Shown here piece by piece: positions 26,644 through 33,871 of a DNA stretch of 64,000 nucleotides (position 1 is its first letter; every line of letters starts with the position of its first letter). Made by a program: the position numbers and the translations under genes. The stretch lies in the NCBI GenBank assembly GCA_942490925.1, contig CALNYX010000017.1, forward strand, positions 1,054,001 through 1,118,000, given 5' to 3'. This DNA comes from CALNYX01 sp942490925 (GTDB taxonomy: Bacteria; Chlamydiota; Chlamydiia; Chlamydiales; JAAKFR01). The notes under the pieces were generated by a model that saw only the letters and a list, made by a program, of their open reading frames with translations, was not told where the DNA came from and did no database searches.

Positions 26644-27839
26644 ATGTATAATTTGGTGATTATGGCGACAAGCAGGGAGCATATATTGCCTGCTCAAATG
26701 CAATAGTTGAATTAGCTACGCGTCAGCTCAAAGCTGATGATCAATCAGATTTAACAGCTCTCTTTATGAAAACACTAAGTTGGATGGGAAGCGAGCGTCA
26801 CAAAATTGCTCAAAAACTTGGAAGCGGGATGGGTGATTGTGTCGACGATTTTGGAAAGCCTCGATATCTGGATCATGAAGGATCTCTTTCGATGATGACA
26901 CTGCTCCCAGGGAGGGAAGTCTATCTTCCTTGTCAGGCAAGGATTCATGCCTTGGTTTGTCAACATTTAGGTCAGATGCTCGCTCAAGGTGTAAATACAA
27001 GAAAAGTTGATGGACCCCCATTTCAAAACAAAATTTCTAGATTTGATATTGAGATCATTGAAAATCCTAGCTTAGAGCGCCTGTTTGCAGACAAAAGCGT
27101 GGTATCCAGATTAAGTGCTGCCCTTGGTGATATAGCTCCAGTTTTTAAAACAATCAATCCAACCACTATAAATTCTTTTTATTCGGCTCTTCTTTCGCTT
27201 AATCAAAATAAACTTTGGATGAGCACCCTAAAAAAACGCGATCTTCCACTATATAAACGTTTTACGCAGGCAATTACCTTTCAGTTATTTTCCCAGTCTA
27301 CTGATATTGACTCTAAGAAAACTAAAACGTGCGCATGGGTTACATTACGAACAGCGTTAGATATAAATGAAAATGGGACTACAACTCAAAAAATGTTCCC
27401 ACTCTCTTCGTATTGTATTCTCCTAGCAGGCTCTGAAGAAGGGCTTAAACGGGTAAAAGACTTTGATGGTAAATTAACTGCAGAGTATTTCAAGGATCAT
27501 CTTCATGTAATTGTTGTACACCATGATGCTCTGCTGCTACAAGATCGAACTATATCTATTGTTGCTGAAGCATTTAAAAATGCAATGGAATGCCAGCATG
27601 AGAACCTAGCTCTTCTCAAACAACGTATCGCATATTTTAGCTATTTGTATGCGCATGCTACGCCTTACTGTCGAGGGAGTGCTGCGATTCAAATATGGCT
27701 TGAGAGAGCCATCTTTGCCTATCATGGGTACCAGCTAACCTATAGAGATGCTTTTGACATAAATTTAGAAGCACTCTCTTCATGGTTAGACACTTATATA
27801 CAAAAAGCCATGTCTCAACTAGAAACAAGTCCACTATAA
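26644..27839 (+). pseudogene. Unknown protein, probably frameshifted near its start (possible effector)
   Basis: The 357-residue ORF from ATG 26766 has no Shine-Dalgarno, and its frame stays open upstream to 26652 without an ATG or GTG, reading sensible protein (GDYGDKQGAYIACSNAIVEL). A start with good GGAG spacing exists at ATG 26644 but in another frame; that frame stops at 26704. One missing base near 26652-26654 would join MYN to this extension and give about 397 residues. So the gene is likely frameshifted, or a start or -1 slip is hidden. I do not recognise the family. The C-terminus (HATPYCRGSAAIQIWLERAI) looks conserved. Lone position and no homology to housekeeping genes make an effector origin possible. 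Confidence 0.5.
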
Positions 27840-27852
27840 GAGCAGCTGAAAT

Positions 27853-27996
27853 AGTTAGCCAAAGCAGAGCGCGGAAGCAGATGCCCGCGTATAACCCTAG
27901 AAGAATGAGAGTGAGCAAAAGTGGGTAGATGCGACGCGTTTAATGTAGGCCAACTGGGTAAGTTGGCCAAAGCAAAACGCGGAAGCAGATGCCCGC
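27853..27996. repeat. Pair of 36-bp direct repeats
   Basis: Bases 27853-27888 and 27961-27996 match at 33 of 36 positions, both containing GCGGAAGCAGATGCCCGC. The second copy begins inside a small hairpin (GGCCAACT at 27948-27955 with AGTTGGCC at 27961-27968). The unit sits between the unknown gene and the omcB terminator. No ORF spans it convincingly. Confidence 0.75.
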
Positions 27997-28010
27997 TTTC
28001 GCTTGCTCTC

Positions 28011-28044
28011 AAAAAAAAAGCCACCGGTACGAATACCGGTGGCT
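28011..28044 (-). terminator. Rho-independent terminator of omcB
   Basis: On the minus strand AGCCACCGGTA and TACCGGTGGCT form an 11-bp perfect stem with a TTCG tetraloop, followed by nine T residues. It lies 23 bases after the omcB stop. Confidence 0.95.
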
Positions 28045-28066
28045 TAGTTCTCAAGAATCTACTTGG

Positions 28067-29719
28067 TTAGTAGACGTGAGTGCTTTCAGTGTCGATCACT
28101 GGTGAAGACAACGCGTCAGATGACAGGGTTGCTTCGCCTCGGGCGTCACCAGATGAAACGGCTTTGACGCTGACGCAGAACTCTACAGACTGCTTCATGC
28201 CTAGGCATTCAATTGGATCAAACTCGACTCTGTTACCAACAATGCGGCCACTTGTAGGACCGTTGAAGCTTTGTGGCTTCAACTCATCTGTGAACTTAAC
28301 AACGAGTTTCACGTTGTGGTCGTCAGCAGATCCACGGTTAGTGACACAAATACGGTATACTGAGCTTTCACCGACGCAAATCGGATCAACTGTGTCTACC
28401 ATACACATGTGGGTCGCAGCGATACCTTTCCAACATGTTGTAGCTTCTGCACAAGATGTACATTCACCACAGTCAGAATGTGTTGTCACTGTGACTTTGT
28501 TGGTTAGACTTCCAGCCACTTGTGACTTAAGCGTAACACTAAATGTCTTAGTTTCGCCTGGGCACAACTGAGGAATACACCATACTGCACGGTTACAGCA
28601 GATCTCTGCTCCCGGAGCAGCAGAAACTGTTGTTCCTGATGGTGAAACGTCATCAACAATCACATCTCTAAGAACCAAGTCACCAGGGTTGGTAACTGTG
28701 ATTGTGTAATCAACTTCTTTACAGATATAAGCCCAATCTGGACCAGTCTTAGAGACTTGGACACAAGGCTCATTGATTAGCGTGCTCGCTTCTGCAGTAC
28801 ACTTAGGACCACCACAGTAGCTAACAGTCGCCATGTTTGTTACACAACCTCTTTTAACCGCACAGAAATCTAGGCAAATACGCTTCGAATCCCCTGGGCA
28901 AAGGTTTCCTAACTCATATGTTAAACAGCTCATTCCACTTTCGTGGCAAAGACCGTCTGGTACGTTGTCTTGTACAACAACATCATAGGCTGTTGCTGAA
29001 CCAGTGTTACACACTTCAATTGTGTAGTTAACTGGGCAATAAAGACATCCACACTCTGGACCCCACTTCTTAATGCAGAGAACAGGCTGTCCACATTTTG
29101 TGTAAGCACACAATTGAGGACACGCGCAAACAGTTGCGGCTGCTAAACAACACCCTTCTTTCATTGGCTTAACCCAAACGCAAATGCGTTGAGTTTCTCC
29201 ACACTTCATGTGGGGAAAGCTCCAATGGAGAGAGTTATTTTTATCTGGAGTTGCTGGAGGATCACTCTTCACAAACTCAGAGTCGCAAGGAAGTGTCTGA
29301 TTAACTACGACATCAGCACACTCTTTACGTGCTGTGATCATGATCTCTACTGGGTAAGGCGCCCCGACTGTAGCAGTCTCGGGAGCACGTTGGCAAAGAT
29401 CGACGACACAGTCATCACATGTCTTGTATACGGCCATTTTTCCATAGCATTTTTCCGTTGAAGATGCTTGATTACAATCCCCACTTCCACAAGGGAAGAA
29501 TTCAGGATCGCATGGGTAATATGGATTCGCCTCGGGTGCACAAGCAGTAGCACATGAGCTAGACTTGCGTCCTGTATCACACTTCGGCGCACAAGATTTT
29601 GGCGAACATGACGTTTCACAAGGCGAAAAACAGTCACACCAATTGCGATTACAACTTGTCAAAGAAAACAGACTCAAAATAAAGAGACCTGCCATCATTG
29701 AACGTACGGGTTGAATCAT
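28067..29719 (-). CDS. omcB: Large cysteine-rich outer-membrane protein OmcB (60-kDa CRP)
   Basis: The 550-residue protein has a hydrophobic signal (about 1-22, ending LTSC, a possible lipobox), a Cys-rich N-terminal region (about 23-100), and repeated immunoglobulin-like DUF11 modules such as VDYTITVTNPGDLVLRDVIV. Length is close to Chlamydia OmcB. In chlamydiae it is disulfide-cross-linked in elementary bodies and stands in for peptidoglycan as a rigid shell. It is transcribed from the strand that also carries omcA, upstream by about 195 bases. A strong terminator follows. The 5' flank holds the Shine-Dalgarno GGAGTACCCT. Confidence 0.96.
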   Translation of the reverse strand: MIQPVRSMMAGLFILSLFSLTSCNRNWCDCFSPCETSCSPKSCAPKCDTGRKSSSCATACAPEANPYYPCDPEFFPCGSGDCNQASSTEKCYGKMAVYKTCDDCVVDLCQRAPETATVGAPYPVEIMITARKECADVVVNQTLPCDSEFVKSDPPATPDKNNSLHWSFPHMKCGETQRICVWVKPMKEGCCLAAATVCACPQLCAYTKCGQPVLCIKKWGPECGCLYCPVNYTIEVCNTGSATAYDVVVQDNVPDGLCHESGMSCLTYELGNLCPGDSKRICLDFCAVKRGCVTNMATVSYCGGPKCTAEASTLINEPCVQVSKTGPDWAYICKEVDYTITVTNPGDLVLRDVIVDDVSPSGTTVSAAPGAEICCNRAVWCIPQLCPGETKTFSVTLKSQVAGSLTNKVTVTTHSDCGECTSCAEATTCWKGIAATHMCMVDTVDPICVGESSVYRICVTNRGSADDHNVKLVVKFTDELKPQSFNGPTSGRIVGNRVEFDPIECLGMKQSVEFCVSVKAVSSGDARGEATLSSDALSSPVIDTESTHVY

Positions 29720-29913
29720 AGGGTACTCCTATTGATTTGATTAGATAGTAATTTATTATTAATACCACATACCGCCCCGGTAGAACCAGATAACTCGATC
29801 ATTGATTGACATTGAACGCAATTCTTCGCCATCTTTTCCTCTGATGTTTGATTCAGGTCCTGAGCTTACACTCAGAACCTGAATACATTTTCTACCTGTG
29901 GCCCGTTATCTCC

Positions 29914-30222
29914 TTATGAACAACGAGATGGGCACTTCGGTGGGCACTTCGGTGCACAAGGTTCACACTTTGGTGCACATGGTTCACACTTAGGCGCACA
30001 TTTTGGCGCACAAGGTGAGCAATTTGGTTTGTATGTTGGGCAACCAGTATCACATTTTGGCGCACATGGGTCACACTTTGGTGGACATGGGCTACAACAT
30101 GGGTCACAGCTCTTACCCCAACTACAAGGATCGCAGAAGCAATCTGTTAAGCAGCTACATCCAGCTAAGCTGAAGATGCTCATTACAAATAGAGCTGCAA
30201 ATGCCATTCTTAAGTGTTTCAT
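29914..30222 (-). CDS. omcA: Small cysteine-rich lipoprotein OmcA-like
   Basis: The 102-residue protein has a signal ending in the lipobox LAGC (C22) and 23 cysteines, many in a CAPKCxPC repeat in the last 60 residues. Position directly upstream of omcB and the lipoprotein signal identify it as OmcA, though it is somewhat longer and more repetitive than the Chlamydia form of about 88 residues. It is cross-linked in the outer membrane of the infectious form. AAGGAG precedes the ATG. The 5' leader (30240-30295) contains two small hairpins, CTGTAC/GTACAG and CCCG/CGGG. Confidence 0.9.
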   Translation of the reverse strand: MKHLRMAFAALFVMSIFSLAGCSCLTDCFCDPCSWGKSCDPCCSPCPPKCDPCAPKCDTGCPTYKPNCSPCAPKCAPKCEPCAPKCEPCAPKCPPKCPSRCS

Positions 30223-30489
30223 TAGAAACTCCTTACTTTATTTTTCTTTTTCCTCCCGAAAACCGGGTTCCTGTACGCTTGTCGGTACAGTCCTTATGAA
30301 CTCTATTATCAATTGAAGGAGATTAATTTATCAAACTTTTTTTAGAATATTCAAATTACGCAACTAACTTAAACTACATTCTAAACGCTCAAAATAAGTA
30401 TCTTAGCATCAAAATTTGTGCCAAATAAAAATTTCAGCATTGCATCTATTTTAACTATTTAGCTAGTTTGTATATTCACTGGAGTTCAA
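30223..30489. other. Divergent intergenic region between omcA and murA
   Basis: This 267-base AT-rich gap must hold the promoters of omcA (minus) and murA (plus). I see the omcA leader hairpins near 30252-30290 and a GGAG site just before murA. No clear -35/-10 pair with standard spacing is visible, which is common for late chlamydial genes such as omcA. Confidence 0.5.
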
Positions 30490-31884
30490 ATGGATATTTT
30501 ACAAGTTAATGGAAAAACAAAATTAAAAGGTTCTGTAAAGGCTGCAGGCGCAAAGAATGCGATGACCAAATTGCTAGTCGCCTCGCTTCTTTCAGACAAA
30601 AAATGCATCTTTTACAATGTCCCAAACATTGGGGATGTTGAGATCACGGTTAACCTGTGTAAAGAGATTGGCTCCAAGGTGGATTGGGACCGTGAGAAGG
30701 GTGTAATTGAAATTATTACCAAAGAACTGAAAACCTCTTACATTCCTCAACGATTTTCAGGCGCGAATCGTATTCCAATTCTCATGATTGGTGCACTTAT
30801 GGGGCGTACCTCAGAAGACATCATTATTCCTACAGTTGGTGGGGATGCAATTGGGAAGCGTTCTGTTGATTTCCATGTAGGTGCACTTGAAAAACTTGGT
30901 GCAACTATTGAATACCGTGAGATGAAAAAGGAGGGTGCTTACTTAGCTCATGCTCATAACGGACTTAAGGGTAATCTAATAGAACTCCCATTCCCTTCAG
31001 TAGGAGCTACGGAGAATGCTATCCTTGCGGGAGTGCGTTCCACAGGAAAAACAGTCATCAAAAATGCAGCATCAGAGCCAGAGATCGTGGACCTCATCCT
31101 CTTTCTTCAGAAAATGGGCGCGAATATCAACATCGATGTTGATCGCACCATTCATATTGAGGGAAATACAGTTTCGCATGAAGTGGAGCACACTGTTATT
31201 ACTGATCGCATCGAAGCTGCTTCCTTTGGGATGGCAGCTCTTGCAACACATGGCCGCGTCTTTGTCGAGAGAGCTCAACATCTCAATATGATCACTTTCC
31301 TAAACAAAGTACGAGCCCTTGGCGGCGGCTTTGCTGTAAAGAACAATGGGATTGAGTTTTTCAGCCAAGGCCCACTGCGTGGCGGACAAGTGATTGAAAC
31401 AGACGTCCATCCAGGCTTTATGACCGATTGGCAACAACCCTATGCAGTCCTACTTACTCAGGCAGAAGGAACTTCTGTCATTCACGAAACAGTCTATGAA
31501 AATCGATTTGGCTATATCAAAATGCTTCAGAAGATGGGCGCTGACATCGAAACCTTCAAAGAGTGCTTAGGCAGTAGACCGTGTCGCTATCAGATGCAAA
31601 ATCATCATCATAGCATCATCGTCAAAGGCGGCACTCCACTGCAAGGGCAAGAAATTTCCATTCCTGACTTACGGGCTGGATTTGCATATGTCATGGCTGG
31701 ACTTGTTGCTGACGGACAAACCGTTATTAAAGGCATGGAATTCCTAGACCGTGGATACGAGTATCTTGTCACTAAACTTCAAGGACTGGGTGCCAATGTC
31801 AAGCGTATTCAAACCAAACCTGACACCAAGCCACTCAAACCGATCCTTCCAAACAAAGCTTCCAAGCCTAAAGTATCGGTCTAA
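30490..31884 (+). CDS. murA: UDP-N-acetylglucosamine 1-carboxyvinyltransferase with Asp in the active site
   Basis: The 464-residue EPSP-synthase-fold enzyme makes the first committed peptidoglycan precursor from UDP-GlcNAc and PEP. Motifs include KAAGAKNAM (Lys-Asn), SVGATENAILAG and ENAASEPEIVDL-like KNAASEPEIVDL. The loop that in E. coli reads GGCTIG is GGDAIG here, so Asp119 replaces Cys115. This is the chlamydial form, which does not react with fosfomycin. The C-terminus has a basic extension of about 30 residues. The stop overlaps the next start (TAATG). GGAG precedes the ATG. Confidence 0.96.
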   Translation: MDILQVNGKTKLKGSVKAAGAKNAMTKLLVASLLSDKKCIFYNVPNIGDVEITVNLCKEIGSKVDWDREKGVIEIITKELKTSYIPQRFSGANRIPILMIGALMGRTSEDIIIPTVGGDAIGKRSVDFHVGALEKLGATIEYREMKKEGAYLAHAHNGLKGNLIELPFPSVGATENAILAGVRSTGKTVIKNAASEPEIVDLILFLQKMGANINIDVDRTIHIEGNTVSHEVEHTVITDRIEAASFGMAALATHGRVFVERAQHLNMITFLNKVRALGGGFAVKNNGIEFFSQGPLRGGQVIETDVHPGFMTDWQQPYAVLLTQAEGTSVIHETVYENRFGYIKMLQKMGADIETFKECLGSRPCRYQMQNHHHSIIVKGGTPLQGQEISIPDLRAGFAYVMAGLVADGQTVIKGMEFLDRGYEYLVTKLQGLGANVKRIQTKPDTKPLKPILPNKASKPKVSV

Positions 31885-32807
31885 TGTTTACCTCCATCCA
31901 TGAGCTGTCTGATTTCTTACAGCTCAGCACTTTGCAACGCACACAACTTGTGCAACTTCCACCATTTCCATTGCTAATTCCAAAGCGACTGGCTGCCAAA
32001 ATTCAAAAGCAGACGCTTGATGACCCTATCCTGCGTCAGTTTGTCCCTTTTGATGCAGAAAATACCAACCCAGATGGCTTCACGGCTAATCCAGTCGGTG
32101 ATCAGGAAGCACGCTTAGCACCAAAGCTTCTCAAGAAATACAAAGGAAGAGCACTGCTCATTACCTCTTCAGCCTGCGCCATGAACTGCCGCTTCTGCTT
32201 TCGCCGTGAGTTTGACTACCAGACAAGCAAGAACTTCGACCAAGAGATTGAAGCGATCCGCAATGATACAAGCCTTAAGGAAATTATTCTCAGTGGTGGA
32301 GATCCCCTCTCTTTGAGCAACATTGCACTCAATCGTCTTCTTTCAGAGCTTGAAGCTATTCCTCATATCACCAGAATTCGCTTTCATACTCGCTACCCTT
32401 TAGGCTTCCCAGAGAGAATTGACAGAGAATTTCTCAAGCTCTTTGAAAAACGGTTCCAATTCTGGTTTGTCATTCATTGCAATCATCCGCTCGAGCTCGA
32501 TCAAGATGTACTACAAGCCTTGCAAAAAATTCCAGCTCCACTGCTTTGTCAAACGGTTTTACTTCGCGGCGTCAATGATGATTTAAGCACGTTAAAAGCG
32601 CTCTGCGAGCACTTGATAGACAATGGCATCTTTCCCTACTATCTACATCAATTGGACCGTGTGAGCGGCGCCAGCCACTTTGAGGTGGAAAAATCGAAGG
32701 GAATGCAATTGATCAAAGCGCTTGAACAAGAGTTGTCCGGTTATGGCGTTCCCCGTTTTGTACAAGAGCTCTCCGGCGAGGCAAGCAAAACACCTCTTAC
32801 AATATAA
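31884..32807 (+). CDS. epmB: KamA/EpmB-type radical-SAM lysine aminomutase
   Basis: The 307-residue protein has the radical-SAM cluster CAMNCRFC (C98, C102, C105) and the KamA-family motifs IILSGGDPL and HTRYPLGFPERI. Its short length and lack of the KamA C-terminal extension fit EpmB (YjeK), which turns alpha-lysine into (R)-beta-lysine for elongation factor P. It is translationally coupled to murA by one shared base. No epmA or efp is in the window. A perfect 18-bp hairpin begins right after the stop. Confidence 0.85.
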   Translation: MFTSIHELSDFLQLSTLQRTQLVQLPPFPLLIPKRLAAKIQKQTLDDPILRQFVPFDAENTNPDGFTANPVGDQEARLAPKLLKKYKGRALLITSSACAMNCRFCFRREFDYQTSKNFDQEIEAIRNDTSLKEIILSGGDPLSLSNIALNRLLSELEAIPHITRIRFHTRYPLGFPERIDREFLKLFEKRFQFWFVIHCNHPLELDQDVLQALQKIPAPLLCQTVLLRGVNDDLSTLKALCEHLIDNGIFPYYLHQLDRVSGASHFEVEKSKGMQLIKALEQELSGYGVPRFVQELSGEASKTPLTI

Positions 32808-32846
32808 ATTGGACAATTTGGAAATTGAATTTCCAAATTGTCCAAT
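32808..32846 (+). terminator. Perfect 18-bp hairpin directly after epmB
   Basis: Bases 32808-32825 and 32829-32846 are perfect reverse complements separated by TGA. The stem starts on the base after the stop codon. It is AT-rich and lacks a T-run, so it may act as a weak terminator, an mRNA 3'-end stabiliser, or a palindromic repeat. Confidence 0.6.
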
Positions 32847-32929
32847 ATCACATACTTTTGATTGCTATAGACAAAAAGAGCACGAAGTCATAGATTAAGT
32901 TTTCATCAAGATACACGTAGGAGCAATCG

Positions 32930-33436
32930 ATGAGTATACGCGCAGGATCATCTTTAGAACAAACGACTACAAAGCGCCATCAACCAGAGCTACCAGGACG
33001 CATCAACTTTAAAACTGTTGCACCTTTAAAAATCGCCACAACAGTCGAGTGCTCAGTGCGCGGATTGCGCGCCATTTATGTGGGTCAAAAAAATGATTTA
33101 ATTACTGGTAATAGTCGCTCACATGTGCATCTTGCTTTCGATACAGATCAAGCTGCCCAAGCCGCCTTGGCAAAAGTCACTGCTTATCTTAGCTTACCTA
33201 AAACGTCCAAGAGTTATTTTACTGAAGAAGATGAAACAGCAAAAGGAAATTTTTACGCCACTCAATGCAACGATTGCAACATGATGAAGCTTGATAATGA
33301 ACCCTTCTCTTGGGGCGTTGTCGAAACAAGAGGCTATCCTAGATATTCCATGGAAGGGCTAACACACAGACTTGTGTCTATATTACACGATGCGAGCCTA
33401 GTCTATCCAGTAGTTGTTCCATACCGATCACAATAA
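32930..33436 (+). CDS. Hypothetical protein, first of a tandem paralogous pair
   Basis: This 168-residue soluble protein has TAGGAG before its ATG. I do not recognise the family. Its core aligns with the next gene: SHVHLAFDTDQAAQAALAKV against PHIHLVFETNEAAQLALTTL, and SWGVVETRG against SWGVVAAAR. Compared with its neighbour it has a longer N-terminal leader of about 28 polar residues. A CNDC pair sits near residue 125. There is no signal peptide or membrane segment. The pair lies alone between epmB and the metal ATPase. Confidence 0.75.
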   Translation: MSIRAGSSLEQTTTKRHQPELPGRINFKTVAPLKIATTVECSVRGLRAIYVGQKNDLITGNSRSHVHLAFDTDQAAQAALAKVTAYLSLPKTSKSYFTEEDETAKGNFYATQCNDCNMMKLDNEPFSWGVVETRGYPRYSMEGLTHRLVSILHDASLVYPVVVPYRSQ

Positions 33437-33448
33437 ACAGGAGGAGCC

Positions 33449-33871
33449 ATGTCTACTACCGTACCAGTTGATTTCACAAAGCTAAACCTGCTTGCTACAC
33501 AAGTGTCTGTGAGCTGTCAAATTGGAGGACTTTCTAAGATTCGCTTTATTGAGGAAACCTCCCCACATATCCACCTTGTTTTTGAGACAAATGAAGCAGC
33601 TCAACTTGCTCTCACAACTTTGCAAACTTATTTGCAAACTGTGCATGCAAAAATCACATGTGCTTCTGAAAGTGCCGATGAAAGAGGAGCTCTTGATGCT
33701 CATACATGTAGATGTCAGCCCGAAGATCAGAGTTGGGGTGTTGTGGCAGCCGCTAGAGAAGAGATGAAGGGAACGGGCATCTACTCAGACCAAGCACTGC
33801 TGGCTCGCATTGCTGCGGTTATCTCGCAGCCTGGACAACCTACATATGAGGTCCCGCTAATCACGCAGTAG
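33449..33871 (+). CDS. Hypothetical protein, second of a tandem paralogous pair
   Basis: The 140-residue protein begins 12 bases after the preceding paralogue, with a strong AGGAGG Shine-Dalgarno. The shared core (SCQIGGLSKIRFI, PHIHLVFETNEAAQ, SWGVVAAAR, then a helical stretch ending VPL) shows the two arose by duplication. A CRC pair stands where the first copy has CNDC, which might be a shared metal or redox site. It ends 15 bases inside the convergent ATPase gene. Function unknown. Confidence 0.75.
   Translation: MSTTVPVDFTKLNLLATQVSVSCQIGGLSKIRFIEETSPHIHLVFETNEAAQLALTTLQTYLQTVHAKITCASESADERGALDAHTCRCQPEDQSWGVVAAAREEMKGTGIYSDQALLARIAAVISQPGQPTYEVPLITQ

Noticed and set aside
28080..28571. 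163-codon ORF antisense to omcB
   Set aside because: It overlaps a certain gene entirely and shows no domain or ribosome site.
29914..30110. Short-period repeats in omcA considered as a CRISPR-like array
   Set aside because: They are coding CAPKCxPC repeats of a cysteine-rich protein. No CRISPR array or cas gene is seen in the window.
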